Source: Leptospiraceae bacterium (GTDB lineage: Bacteria > Spirochaetota > Leptospiria > Leptospirales > Leptospiraceae). From it: a stretch of 64,000 nucleotides of DNA. The notes under the pieces are model-generated. The model was given only the letters and a program-made list of their open reading frames with translations, searched no databases and was not told the DNA's origin. Numbering within the stretch: position 1 is the first letter of the stretch; every line of letters begins with the position of its first letter. Below are positions 8,672-17,974 of this stretch, in pieces. The stretch covers positions 124,001-188,000 of the forward strand of contig JACKPB010000002.1 of the NCBI GenBank assembly GCA_024233875.1. The letters are read 5' to 3'. The translations under genes were made by a program, and so were the position numbers.

Positions 8672-10735
8672 TTATCTAATTCCGGGAGAACCCACAGCTC
8701 CCGAAATCCACTTTTCCAGAATCCCTTTTAGGGAATCGATCATTATAGGTTTGGTCAAGAAGTCATTCATTCCAACTTTAAAACTTTTCCTTCTATCTTC
8801 CTCGAATGCGTCTGCTGTCAGGGCAATGATGGGTTTCGGATCCAATCCATTTTCAATCTCCCATTTTCGAATCGCTTTAGTTGTTTGATATCCATCCATA
8901 ACCGGCATTTGTATATCCATAAAGATCAAATCATATTCCGCTCCCTCCACAACCATATCCAAACCCACCTTCCCATTTTCAGCATGAATGACTTCCATCC
9001 CCTGCTTGAGAAGAAACTTTTCGATGACCTTTCTGTTAGTAAAATTATCTTCAATGACAAGAATTTTTCCGGTGCGTAAAGATGACTTTTCAAAATTTAA
9101 TTCTTTTTTTATAGGAAGAGACTCTTTCCTATTTTCATGAATAGGAACTCTTATGTGAAACCAAATCCGGGTTCCCTTTCCAACTTCACTTTCTATACCC
9201 ACATCCCCACCCATGAGTTTACTTAAACTCTTTACAATCGAAAGACCCAATCCGGAACCACCAAACTTTCTGGTTGTGGATGAGTCTGCCTGAGAAAAAG
9301 GTTTAAACAAATTTGGAATGCTTTCTTTGGCCAGACCGATCCCTTCGTCCTGAACAATGAATTGGATTGAGGAAAATTTCCCATCCGATTCTAGCTCATT
9401 GACACGGATAGTGATTGTACCCTTTTCGGAAAATTTAATCGCATTTCCTACGAGATTATTGAGAATCTGCCGGATCCTATGAGTATCACCGGTATAAATT
9501 TTCTGAGGAGAAGTATTGTTCTCGATGACGAATTTCAAACCTTTTTTTTCTATAGGAAACTGGAATAAGGATCTAACTTCTTCCAAAACCTGAACAACTG
9601 CAAACGGGATGGATTCTAGAGAGATTTTCCCCGATTCAATTTTAGAAAAGTCTAAGATATCATTGAGAAGAGCCAGCAGAGATTGACCGGAATGATAGAT
9701 GGTTTGTATATACTCCCTTCTCTCGGACTCGGAGACATTTTGCATGAGCAGCAACTGAGCCATCCCCAAGATCCCATTCATTGGCGTCCGAATCTCATGA
9801 CTCATCGTTGCAAGGAATCGACTCTTGGCATAATTGGACGCTTCGGCGGCTTCTATAGTATTGAGAAGTTCAAATTCAACTGCCTTCTGATGGGCAATGT
9901 CCTCAAAGATCCAGATACTGCCCAAATTCAATTGGTTTGGATCAATAGCTTTTCCTGTGATTCTAACCCAAATCTGTTCTCCATTTTTATGAAGCATGAG
10001 TTTTTCTGTAGTATATCTCTGTCCCATAACCAAACGGTTGTAGGCTGTGTCCCCAAAGAATTGATAGTCTTCATTGGAAATAAAAAATTTCTCGGTAGAA
10101 ATGCCCTGGATCTCTTCACTCTTATATCCAAAGATATCCGCCATTCGTTGATTTGCCCAGATTTGAATTCGATTTTTGACAAGAGTGATGCCCACACCGC
10201 TGTTTTCGAGAATCACTTCCTTCTCTTTCATCTGATTCAGAAGCATTTTTTCTAGATTTTTACGATCTGTGATCTCACGGGAGGATGCGAATAAGAATTT
10301 CTCGTTATCCAAGTCGATGGATTTCAATTGGATCTCTACCTCCAGGTCGTCACCTGATTTCAATCGGTGCCTGGATTCGATGCTGATCCCGTTTGAGTCT
10401 ATCTTCTGTGATAAAATCTCAAATTTTGAGATCCCCTCCCTTAATTTTTCTTTTTGAAATGATGAATCCCAATCCCAGACATGAAGATTGCTAAGCTCAT
10501 CCTGAGTGTAGCCCAACATTTCCCTAAAGGATTTAGAAAAGTACTTTAACTTTCCATTTCCGGAGATGATATGAATTCCATCTGATGCATTGTCAAAAAG
10601 GGTTCTGTATCGGATGATATCTTTCTTGAGTCTAAGTATAGTTCGAAATTGAGCTAGGAGTACAAGGATAAGGGTGAAAAACACAAGGGTAAGAATCGAA
10701 AATAAATAAGGAAATTTATCAATTGCTTCCAACAT
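8672..10735 (-). CDS. Hybrid sensor histidine kinase (TM-PAS-PAS-HisKA-HATPase-REC)
   Basis: This is a 687-residue membrane-anchored two-component hybrid kinase. The domains in order are one N-terminal helix (about 10-30), PAS (about 40-160), PAS (about 165-285), HisKA with phospho-accepting His in SHEIRTPMNG (about 313), HATPase with DEGIGLA and GGSGLGLS, and a C-terminal receiver with the phospho-Asp in FMDIQMPVMDG and TKP near the end. There is no output domain, so phosphate is probably passed to another protein. No dedicated response regulator is adjacent, and the signal sensed by the PAS domains is not evident. Confidence 0.93.
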   Translation of the reverse strand: MLEAIDKFPYLFSILTLVFFTLILVLLAQFRTILRLKKDIIRYRTLFDNASDGIHIISGNGKLKYFSKSFREMLGYTQDELSNLHVWDWDSSFQKEKLREGISKFEILSQKIDSNGISIESRHRLKSGDDLEVEIQLKSIDLDNEKFLFASSREITDRKNLEKMLLNQMKEKEVILENSGVGITLVKNRIQIWANQRMADIFGYKSEEIQGISTEKFFISNEDYQFFGDTAYNRLVMGQRYTTEKLMLHKNGEQIWVRITGKAIDPNQLNLGSIWIFEDIAHQKAVEFELLNTIEAAEASNYAKSRFLATMSHEIRTPMNGILGMAQLLLMQNVSESERREYIQTIYHSGQSLLALLNDILDFSKIESGKISLESIPFAVVQVLEEVRSLFQFPIEKKGLKFVIENNTSPQKIYTGDTHRIRQILNNLVGNAIKFSEKGTITIRVNELESDGKFSSIQFIVQDEGIGLAKESIPNLFKPFSQADSSTTRKFGGSGLGLSIVKSLSKLMGGDVGIESEVGKGTRIWFHIRVPIHENRKESLPIKKELNFEKSSLRTGKILVIEDNFTNRKVIEKFLLKQGMEVIHAENGKVGLDMVVEGAEYDLIFMDIQMPVMDGYQTTKAIRKWEIENGLDPKPIIALTADAFEEDRRKSFKVGMNDFLTKPIMIDSLKGILEKWISGAVGSPGIR

Positions 10736-10890
10736 ATCTATTCCATTCTAACCCTTTTCTATAATCATTCGATATTCAATATTCGCAGAATCAGTTCTGA
10801 AAGAATACTTTGAAAACTATTGTATCCGAGAACTTATCTATCAATACAAATTCGAAAATTCTCAATAAATTTTCTAAAATTAAAGAGATT

Positions 10891-10938
10891 TAGTAATCAT
10901 TTTCAAAAGGATGTGAGTTTTCAGCCGCAAATCAGTAA
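10891..10938 (+). repeat. Possible half copy of the hairpin repeat family
   Basis: CATTTTCAAAAG (10898-10909) and AAATCAGTAA (10929-10938) are separated by 19 bases, exactly as the matching CATTTTCAAAAG and AAATCAGCAA blocks are in the 101-bp array at 60284-60690. About half of the 19 spacer bases also match. The rest of the unit is not recognisable here, so this is at best a decayed fragment. Confidence 0.35.
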
Positions 10939-11022
10939 CTGAAAGGAGCAGCTCTCAAATAAATATTGTTTCGTGGATTTTAAAATTTTAGTTTTGGCTT
11001 AAATTTTTAAGTGAGATTGAGA

Positions 11023-11118
11023 ATGCAATTCATGTTCGTAGATTTGAATGGATCCATTCTAAAAACTTCTTTCTTTCAAGATTCAATGAATTTTTTCAAG
11101 CTCAGACTTTCCCTTTGA
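11023..11118 (+). pseudogene. Possible remnant of a HAD-type hydrolase gene
   Basis: A 31-codon ORF reads MQFMFVDLNGSILKTSFFQD and a few more residues before a stop. The VDLNGSILKTS stretch resembles the VDLDGTLLRTS nucleophile motif of HAD-superfamily proteins, with the second Asp of DxD changed to Asn. Shortly after, another frame reads GKRRLHERE, which is like a downstream HAD segment (GKxxLKRE). I infer a decayed gene fragment. A chance match cannot be excluded. Confidence 0.3.
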
Positions 11119-11201
11119 TCCCGGGAGAGGAAGGAACTCCAAGGAGACTGGATTCTTAGGGAAGAGGAGATTGCACGAGAGAGAATAAAACCTGAGGTGA
11201 G

Positions 11202-11235
11202 AATTCCCTTCCCAAAGAAATTCAGGAAGGGAATT
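11202..11235 (-). terminator. Inverted repeat downstream of htpG
   Basis: A perfect 11-bp inverted repeat (AATTCCCTTCC and GGAAGGGAATT) encloses a 12-nt loop and begins 8 bases past the htpG stop. There is no T-run directly after it, so it may stabilise the 3' end or terminate with Rho instead of acting as a classic intrinsic terminator. Confidence 0.5.
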
Positions 11236-11243
11236 TGAATCGA

Positions 11244-13067
11244 CTATCTGGAAAGTTCTTCCATCAAATGAAATGATCTCTTAAGGAAAGGACCAACTTC
11301 ACTTTCACTCATGACTTTAGATGAAAGAAGAGCAAGATCATAGACATACCTTGCTATCTCTTTAGCCTTATCAGGATTCACTCCGGCTGACATGGATTGA
11401 ATGTTCTTGATCAACTGAGATCCCTGATTCACCAGAAGCGTATGGTTTTTCAGGAGAGCCGACTTGTCCTGGTTCATCCCGAGATTCATCTCTGTAATCC
11501 TTCTCATGTATTCAGGAAGAATGATCACAGCAGGGACGTCTCCCGACTTTAGGTTCTCAACCTTGATTTCCAAACCTTCCCGACCCACAGCAGCCTGAAA
11601 GACTTCTTTGATTCGATCGGAGGGAGTCTTATTCTCACTGTCGACGACTTCTGACTTGGCTTCCTTGTCTACGACCTGGTCAACAATTTCAGCGTCCACT
11701 CTTTGAAATTTCATGTCCGATTTTTTCCCTTCTAAAAATTGAAGGAAGTGTGTATCGATCCTGGAATCAACGAGTATGGCTTCCAATCCCTGAGATTTAA
11801 AGAGATCCATGAGAGAAGAATCCCCTTCTGTTTCGGGAGCGTAGTACACCTTATTGTCATTTATGGATTTGTTTTTTTCCCAGTATTCATCCAGAGTAAT
11901 GAATCCACCATTGGATGATTTGAACATGAGGATCTTTTCGACACCTTCAAAGAATTTGTCATCGTTCATCATTCCATACTTGACAAATAGAGAAATATCT
12001 TCCCAATTCTTTTCAAACTCAGCTTTGTCTTTTTTGAATTCATCTGAAAGCTTATCCGCAATTTTCTTAACAATATGAGAAGAAATCTTTTTTACCAGAG
12101 GATCGGATTGCAGGTAAGACCTGGATACGTTGAGCGGAAGATCGGGAATATCGATAGTTCCTTTTAAGATTGTTAAGAACTGCGGAACCAGATCATTGGC
12201 TTCATCACTCACAAAGACATGATTGCAATACAGCTTGATCCCATTTTTATTGACTTCCAACTCATGGGTTAATTTTGGAAAGTACAAAATCCCCTGCAAA
12301 CGGAATGGATAATCCACATTTAGATGAACCCAGAAATGAGGTTCTCCGGAGAAAGGGAAGAGATAATTGTAAAATTCTTTGTAGTCTTCCGGTTTCAGAG
12401 ACGAAGGTTGTTCTGACCAGAGAGCTTTTTGTTTGTTGGCGACTTCTTCTTCGATGGAAATCGGTACCTGAAGGAAGTCACAGTATTTCTTGACCAGATC
12501 TTTCAGTTTCCATTTGTCCAAATACTCTCCGGATTCAGAATCCAGATTCAGAGTGATTTTTGTTCCTCTCCCTTCTTTTTCCATAGGAGTGATCTTGAAT
12601 TCTACTCCGGACTCACTTTCCCAGCGAACCGCCTGACTATCTTTCTGATAGGATTTGGTTTCAATAGTTACCTTTGTAGAAACCATGAACGAAGAATAAA
12701 ATCCCAAACCGAAGTGCCCGATGATTCCCGGTTTGTTTTCATTATTTTCATATTTCTTAATGAAGTCTTCAGCACCGCTAAATGCGATTTGGTTGATGTA
12801 CTTCTTCACTTCATCGGCTGTCATACCTATTCCATTGTCTTCAATGAAAAGCGTACGTGCTTCCTTATCGAAACCGATAGTGATTTTATAATCGGTTCCA
12901 CCTTCAAACTCCTCCGACAGAGAAACCTTTTTAAGTTTCGATATCGCATCTACAGAGTTCGAGATGAGTTCCCTTAAGAATATATCTTTTTCCGAATATA
13001 ACCATTTCTTAATAATCGGAAATATATTTTCTGTTTGTACGTCTATTTTACCTTTTTCTTCACTCAT
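11244..13067 (-). CDS. htpG: Hsp90-type chaperone HtpG
   Basis: This cytoplasmic ATP-dependent chaperone homodimer is 607 residues long, normal for bacterial Hsp90. The N-terminal GHKL ATPase motifs are ELISNSVDAISKLK, DNGIGMTADEV and GHFGLGFYSSFMV, followed by the middle domain and a dimerisation tail. The start ATG overlaps the end of batD by 8 bp, so htpG is the last gene of a leftward run that begins at epmA. I saw no heat-shock CIRCE element directly in front of it. Expression is therefore likely to follow the upstream operon or an internal promoter. Confidence 0.97.
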   Translation of the reverse strand: MSEEKGKIDVQTENIFPIIKKWLYSEKDIFLRELISNSVDAISKLKKVSLSEEFEGGTDYKITIGFDKEARTLFIEDNGIGMTADEVKKYINQIAFSGAEDFIKKYENNENKPGIIGHFGLGFYSSFMVSTKVTIETKSYQKDSQAVRWESESGVEFKITPMEKEGRGTKITLNLDSESGEYLDKWKLKDLVKKYCDFLQVPISIEEEVANKQKALWSEQPSSLKPEDYKEFYNYLFPFSGEPHFWVHLNVDYPFRLQGILYFPKLTHELEVNKNGIKLYCNHVFVSDEANDLVPQFLTILKGTIDIPDLPLNVSRSYLQSDPLVKKISSHIVKKIADKLSDEFKKDKAEFEKNWEDISLFVKYGMMNDDKFFEGVEKILMFKSSNGGFITLDEYWEKNKSINDNKVYYAPETEGDSSLMDLFKSQGLEAILVDSRIDTHFLQFLEGKKSDMKFQRVDAEIVDQVVDKEAKSEVVDSENKTPSDRIKEVFQAAVGREGLEIKVENLKSGDVPAVIILPEYMRRITEMNLGMNQDKSALLKNHTLLVNQGSQLIKNIQSMSAGVNPDKAKEIARYVYDLALLSSKVMSESEVGPFLKRSFHLMEELSR

Positions 13068-14793
13068 TTAAATCCTCCTGGTGTAAATGCTTTACGCATT
13101 CATAAAGTTTCTTTTTTGTTTGTTCATCGAGTTTATAAAAGAAATCCCGAAATGGCAGATTGCCATTGTCTTTTTTGATTCGGGTCAGGAATTCAGAATC
13201 CTGTTTACTAAATCCTTTCTGAATAAGATAGTTCTTTAGTAAAGCAGATTTTTTATTCCCTGCAATCCGATCTAATTTTTCGATACCCGGATCCCTGTTC
13301 AAACTGAATCCGGGCAATAGAGAATGTACCTTTTCAAGATATCCCGGGGGAGTTCTCTTGAGAAGGTATCCCGATAGATCTGTCATCTTTTGAGATAGAA
13401 ATCCCGGAAGAAGAATCAAGAGATCCCTAAACGTATAGATTAGATACGAAAGACTCAAGCCTACCAATACATAAACCATGTAGCGGAAGTAAGGAACTTC
13501 CTCTGCGATTGAAGTCTTTTCAATTTCTTTTCTTGCCCCAACCGCAATTTCAGAAATATTTATTTCTGCTATCTCATAGGACTCTGTATCGGGATTGAAA
13601 AAATGGATTTTGGCGGACGGAAGAACCAACTTCCCCTCTTTTCGGGGCACAAGACTGTATTCAAAACTCAATTCAGAATAGAATCCATAACTTCCATTTT
13701 TTAATTTTACGAATTTCTTGGACCTTTCTTCATTGATTAAGGAAATTTCGAAATCGCAATCGGATGGATTTTGACAAATCTTTTCGAGGGGGTTGAAAAG
13801 GTTGGATGCTGTTCCTTCACCGTAAACTTTTACTGTAAAGCGGATCGGTGAGCCCAAAAATGCGGTTCGGGAATTGAGACTCACAGCAGTTCGGTAGGAA
13901 CCAACGTCACCCGTAAAGCCCTGAGGTGCCGGTTGGGGAAGCTCTTTTACCAGAATGGACTTTCCGGAAGAATTCATCGTCCTCTGAGAGAAATACGAAG
14001 TCGGTGCACCTTCTACGAAAAATTCGGCTTCTCCGAGATCAAAAGATCCCTTCTTGTTTGCAGTGATAGCATAGACTTCTCTTTGATAGGGTTGTAGGGA
14101 ATATTCCTTTCCATTGATCTTTGCCTTATCTCTTGATGTAATGGAAACATCAGAGAGCAATTCAGATGTGAAATAGGGAAAGGTAAGGAGTCGTCCCTCA
14201 TTTCTTTCTATGAAAGGAGTGTCCAGGTTTTTGTAGTACAAAAGAAAATAGCCTATGACGGTTTCACCAACAAATATTTGAGTTCTATTGGTTTCGAATT
14301 TGATCATCAAATCATCTTCAAGAGGCTCAATATAGGCCCTACCCCGATTCAAACCATGAACTCTTCCATCAAAAAAATCATCTCCAAAATCAAAGAAGGA
14401 ATTTCGCGGAACATATTTTTCCTGACTGACATGGAATTCCATTCTTCCCGAGTGTACTACACCACCCTCTGACTCAATTGAGATATCGGGAGTTTTCAGA
14501 TCCCCATCCTTGGATGTGACTATTCTAAACTTGACTGTCTTCTTTCGGGAGACCTTCATATTGACAATATTTACAGACTCTTCGACACCTATATACTCAG
14601 CAGTCACTCCATCTTCAGAAATTATATTTTTCGGAACCTTAACCTCCCCACTTCCTTTGAGTTCATATCTCAATATCAAAGGTTCTCCTTTGAGGATGGA
14701 TCTCTTACTCAATTCGAAGCCATCATCCGAAATGAGTTGAAAAGAGAATAGTAGAGTAAGTATCACAGAAATTAAGGTTTTTGAGTAGTACAT
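13060..14793 (-). CDS. batD: BatD-like membrane-anchored protein
   Basis: This is a 577-residue protein of the BatD (aerotolerance-related) family. It has a signal peptide (residues 1-21), a large periplasmic region of beta-sandwich repeats (about 22-425), one membrane helix near 435-455 and a cytoplasmic tail. BatD is expected to work with the von Willebrand proteins BatA/BatB and the TPR protein BatC in envelope stress or oxidative stress tolerance. Only BatC and BatD are found here. It lies 43 bp after batC and overlaps htpG. The family assignment comes from architecture and neighbours more than from a sharp motif. Confidence 0.82.
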   Translation of the reverse strand: MYYSKTLISVILTLLFSFQLISDDGFELSKRSILKGEPLILRYELKGSGEVKVPKNIISEDGVTAEYIGVEESVNIVNMKVSRKKTVKFRIVTSKDGDLKTPDISIESEGGVVHSGRMEFHVSQEKYVPRNSFFDFGDDFFDGRVHGLNRGRAYIEPLEDDLMIKFETNRTQIFVGETVIGYFLLYYKNLDTPFIERNEGRLLTFPYFTSELLSDVSITSRDKAKINGKEYSLQPYQREVYAITANKKGSFDLGEAEFFVEGAPTSYFSQRTMNSSGKSILVKELPQPAPQGFTGDVGSYRTAVSLNSRTAFLGSPIRFTVKVYGEGTASNLFNPLEKICQNPSDCDFEISLINEERSKKFVKLKNGSYGFYSELSFEYSLVPRKEGKLVLPSAKIHFFNPDTESYEIAEINISEIAVGARKEIEKTSIAEEVPYFRYMVYVLVGLSLSYLIYTFRDLLILLPGFLSQKMTDLSGYLLKRTPPGYLEKVHSLLPGFSLNRDPGIEKLDRIAGNKKSALLKNYLIQKGFSKQDSEFLTRIKKDNGNLPFRDFFYKLDEQTKKKLYECVKHLHQEDLNE

Positions 14794-14836
14794 AAAAATA
14801 GAATTTTTATCCGTATCCTAATCGTATTTTCTAAAC

Positions 14837-15514
14837 TTACCAGAAAATTTCATTCCGTTCAGGTCGTCTGGATTGCATTTTTCTTCTCTTGATTTTGTCT
14901 TTTCTTGCACTCTGTAAAATTCTTTCTGCTTCTGCCTTGGACATCTTTTGTTCTGTTTTTTGGTTTTGAGTATCTTTATCCGACATTTCATTTTTTGAGT
15001 TTGAATCACGGTTGTTGTCTTCCGAATCTTTACTTTCTTTTGAGTCGGAAGAAGAGGATTGGTCTTCCTGTTCCTGATTTTGCTTTTCTTTTTCTTTTTG
15101 AATCAACTCGATATTTTTACGAGCGGATTCCAGATCCGGATCTTCTCTGAGAGCATTTAGATAGGATCGAACCGCCGAGACAGAATCACCCGATTTATGA
15201 AGGGAATTCCCCAGATTGTAGTGAGATCTGGCCCGAATCGCAGGGTCCTTACTCTCTTCTGCTGACTTCTCAAAGTACTTGATCGCACCCTTATAGTCGT
15301 TCAATTTGAACAGACTTGTACCTTTATTGTAGTACATCCGGGCATCATTTTCCAGATTCTCTTCTGCTTTTTGAAAGCTTTCCAAAGAACCCTGAAAGTC
15401 ACCTTCTTTGAATTTTTCAACTCCCTCTTTCACATTTTTCCCTATCGGATCAATGTCGAATCCGAAGATTGCGAAAGGAAAGAGGAAGATGAGAATGAAA
15501 TGTTTCACTCGCAT
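14837..15514 (-). CDS. batC: BatC-like TPR protein with acidic/charged tail
   Basis: Starting at the ATG at 15514 the protein has 225 residues: a signal peptide (MRVKHFILIFLFPFAIFG), about three TPR units (for example YNKGTSLFKLNDYKGAIKYF and YNLGNSLHKSGDSVSAVRSY), then a long Ser/Glu/Lys/Asn-rich low-complexity tail ending NEIFW. A TPR block plus charged linker and terminal Trp is typical of BatC/BatE proteins, which sit in the periplasm and bind partners of the Bat complex. The frame extends upstream to 15592, but those residues overlap the preceding lipoprotein gene and do not look like a signal peptide. Confidence 0.8.
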   Translation of the reverse strand: MRVKHFILIFLFPFAIFGFDIDPIGKNVKEGVEKFKEGDFQGSLESFQKAEENLENDARMYYNKGTSLFKLNDYKGAIKYFEKSAEESKDPAIRARSHYNLGNSLHKSGDSVSAVRSYLNALREDPDLESARKNIELIQKEKEKQNQEQEDQSSSSDSKESKDSEDNNRDSNSKNEMSDKDTQNQKTEQKMSKAEAERILQSARKDKIKRRKMQSRRPERNEIFW

Positions 15515-16845
15515 TTTTGCATTTTGGCCATTGTACCGGTTTTGGGTTTGTCCATTAAGTAGTACACTTTTTTCCCATTGATCACCCAGCACCCATTTTT
15601 CTTTTGAGTCATCGGCTCAATCGGCCCTTCTCCGATTTTAGTTTCACTTTCATCATATAGATATGCCTGAACCGCACCCTCTTTGGAGGCATTGCTCACT
15701 TCTAAATATTTCTTTCCATTTTTGAATTTGATAAATGGTTTGGAGGGTTTGTAGGAGATTTTGATTGTATCCAGTTTAGTGTCCAACTTTAGAATTGAAA
15801 TCATAAACTTCCCGCGAGCTTCAATCAAACCATCTTCTCCGTAGATTTCCCCCTCAGACATCATTAGATCATTTGCCATTGTCCCCTTTGCGGCAAGTTT
15901 CCCATTGGGATAATAAAAGAGCCACTCTCCCTTCATTTTCCCATCTCTTTCTCCCTGAGAAAAGACCTTTCCATTTTTGTAGTACCTTTTCCAAACTCCC
16001 ACTTTTTTAGCTTTGGGTCTCTCCGCAGAAGGTCTATCCTTGTCTTCTTCGTCTACAACCTTGGAAAGTTGGGGATCATACATTCCCTCATACTCGGGAC
16101 TACCGTTGTCATAATAATAAATCCAGTTTCCTGTTTCCAGTCCTGTTATGTAATTGCCTTCTGCTTTCTTGCTTCCATTGGGATGAAATCTAGTTTCTTT
16201 TCCATCTTTTTCATCGTTCTTGAAATTGGTGATCGATTTGACCTGTCCATCTTTTTCTTCAGCATAATAAAATGTCCATTGTCCATCTCTCTTGTCCTTG
16301 AGATACGGACCTTCCTCTTCCATCCAACCCTTGTTGTTCTTATTCCAATAGGGACCATCTTTCAAATCTTTTAGATAGGTTGTCTCTTCTGTTTGAAGCC
16401 CTTCTTTGCTGAATTTTTTCTCCAGACCTTCTTTTGACCCGAGTTTGTAATTTGTCGTCCGGAGAATCGGACCTACATTTCCCTGCCCCACGTCATAGAA
16501 AAAATTCCATTCTCCATCCCGCTTTCCTTTTTCGTATCTACCTTTTTTTCCGAGAACACTGTACTTCTCCTGATCCCCGACAGGAGTCTTCTCATCGTAT
16601 TCTTCCCAGATTCCGTGTTTGGTAAGTGTTTTGATCTTATCAGGATCTATGTCTTTGGTGTCGGCCTCGGTACATTCTTTGAATCCGCAGAGGACGGGAC
16701 CTTTGGCTTTGAGATTGAAAGTTTCCGGATAATTATCGATTCGAATGTTGGGTTTTTCGAAGTCGAACTCAACTTTTTTCTTCGGTACTATCGAACTGCA
16801 ATATGAAATGAAGCCGATAAAGAGAAAGAGTAAAATTTTAGACAT
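15505..16845 (-). CDS. Lipoprotein with MORN-type repeats
   Basis: Starting at the ATG at 16845 this is a 446-residue exported lipoprotein with signal MSKILLFLFIGFISYC, where the Cys is the lipid site. The body carries about eight degenerate MORN-2 type repeats of the form G-x-W-x-x-Y-Y-x-N-G, including GEWNFFYDVG, GNWIYYYDNG, GVWKRYYKNG and GEWLFYYPNG. A C-terminal beta-rich part of unknown type follows. Repeats like these serve as binding surfaces and the partner is unknown. The gene overlaps batC by 10 bp, so it belongs to the bat-htpG run. An in-frame upstream extension to 16893 is rejected because it lacks a signal. Confidence 0.8.
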   Translation of the reverse strand: MSKILLFLFIGFISYCSSIVPKKKVEFDFEKPNIRIDNYPETFNLKAKGPVLCGFKECTEADTKDIDPDKIKTLTKHGIWEEYDEKTPVGDQEKYSVLGKKGRYEKGKRDGEWNFFYDVGQGNVGPILRTTNYKLGSKEGLEKKFSKEGLQTEETTYLKDLKDGPYWNKNNKGWMEEEGPYLKDKRDGQWTFYYAEEKDGQVKSITNFKNDEKDGKETRFHPNGSKKAEGNYITGLETGNWIYYYDNGSPEYEGMYDPQLSKVVDEEDKDRPSAERPKAKKVGVWKRYYKNGKVFSQGERDGKMKGEWLFYYPNGKLAAKGTMANDLMMSEGEIYGEDGLIEARGKFMISILKLDTKLDTIKISYKPSKPFIKFKNGKKYLEVSNASKEGAVQAYLYDESETKIGEGPIEPMTQKKNGCWVINGKKVYYLMDKPKTGTMAKMQKCE

Positions 16846-16916
16846 AATATCTCCTATACACAGATAGTAATAGGATGGAATAGGTTTCCCCAATCCGTAA
16901 AGCGATTTTTCTGATC

Positions 16917-17186
16917 TTACTTTCTGGGAATCCAGGATTCCAAATCCATATTGTCCCTTCGTCTCCTATACAATGTAGTCTTGATTGCATCCCTATTTTG
17001 TTCGCGGACAATGTATTTTTTTGCAAGATAGTCTTCCCGGCACTCTACGTAGATGTCCCTGGGTGAATTTCTATCACAGTAATAAAGATAACCATTTTCG
17101 AGGGGGATCGACAGCTTAGACTTATGCACTGTGACCAGGCAGTTAGAGAGAATCAGGAACAGGAGAAGTAGAAAAGACCTTTTCAT
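16917..17186 (-). CDS. Small hypothetical lipoprotein
   Basis: This is an 89-residue product. The signal MKRSFLLLLFLILSNC ends in a spirochaete-type lipobox, and the mature part of about 74 residues contains two more Cys (YYCDRN and VECRED) that could form a disulfide. It has no recognised domain. ATG at 17186 is preferred to the TTG one codon earlier. It sits among three other lipoprotein genes on the same strand between epmA and batC. Confidence 0.7.
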   Translation of the reverse strand: MKRSFLLLLFLILSNCLVTVHKSKLSIPLENGYLYYCDRNSPRDIYVECREDYLAKKYIVREQNRDAIKTTLYRRRRDNMDLESWIPRK

Positions 17187-17196
17187 CAAGTGATCC

Positions 17197-17907
17197 TCAG
17201 TCGTAATCCCAACTACTCATCAAGAGTTCGAAAGCAGTTTGCATGATTGCATCTTCCAATTGAGTCTTGTCTATGGTTTTGTAGCTCAGGGCACCTAAAA
17301 TCTCTGCCTTTCTCTGGTCTTCCACCCTATACCATTTCCCGGATCTTGTAAATTGGACTGTATAGGAAATCTCATTTTTCAGATACCAAATACCGCTGAA
17401 ATCTATGTACCAGAGATCCAATAAGAGGAAAGTGTAGAAAAAATTAAAAAAACTAATATCCTGAACTCTGGTATTGTAGTCAAGGACGAGAGACTTTTGA
17501 TTGATTGTGAAAACGGCATCGATTCCGATGGAAGCAAGCCAGGCCCGATTGTGATCTCCCTCATTGCTCTCATTATAAATCAAAGCTAATTTTTCCGGTG
17601 GAATGTAATCGGGCATTTGATTTTCTTTGTAGTCAAACATAACCTGAAATGCTCTACGAATCGCCTGACCGTAGAGAGAGTTCAATTTGACCATGTCTCT
17701 GGAATTGTAATCGGTTTTATTGAAGAAAAGTCCTGCTCGTTTCAATTCGAGATTCACTGCTTCTTTTCCGTCATCATCATATACAAGAACAGTAAACTTC
17801 CGGACTCTTGCCAATTTATTCCATTCGTCTTTGGTTACCTTGTCTGTTCTCTGAAGAGGAAAGCAATTGAGAAAAAAGGAAAAAAGCAATAGATACACAA
17901 ATTTCAT
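17197..17907 (-). CDS. Hypothetical lipoprotein
   Basis: Starting at the ATG at 17907 the product has 236 residues with signal MKFVYLLLFSFFLNC. The mature part has no recognised catalytic motif. It includes LARVRKFTVLVYDDDGKEAV near the start and a hydrophobic stretch (FFNFFYTFLLLDLWY) near the middle. The overall plan (a named-value domain followed by a final helix with FELLMSSW) resembles CsgG/FlgO-like envelope lipoproteins, but only weakly. The longer frame to 18012 would overlap the FlgO-like gene and gives no signal peptide. Confidence 0.7.
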   Translation of the reverse strand: MKFVYLLLFSFFLNCFPLQRTDKVTKDEWNKLARVRKFTVLVYDDDGKEAVNLELKRAGLFFNKTDYNSRDMVKLNSLYGQAIRRAFQVMFDYKENQMPDYIPPEKLALIYNESNEGDHNRAWLASIGIDAVFTINQKSLVLDYNTRVQDISFFNFFYTFLLLDLWYIDFSGIWYLKNEISYTVQFTRSGKWYRVEDQRKAEILGALSYKTIDKTQLEDAIMQTAFELLMSSWDYD

Positions 17908-17974
17908 TTTAAGAGGGAAGTACAATCCTATCGGGGAAATCTTAGAGTCCGTTTGAATATCTATAAGATTCATA

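Larger units (their letters stand above)
10736..11243. other. 508-bp non-coding gap between the hybrid kinase and htpG
   Basis: The gap holds three separate items described on their own: a possible half copy of the window's hairpin repeat (10891-10938), a possible remnant of a HAD-type gene (11023-11118) and a strong inverted repeat beyond htpG (11202-11235). The promoter of the leftward kinase gene should lie near 10740-10850, but no clear -35/-10 pair was picked out. Confidence 0.5.

Noticed and set aside
13068..13130. CIRCE heat-shock element at htpG
   Set aside because: The start overlaps batD coding sequence, and no TTAGCACTC-type inverted repeat was seen.
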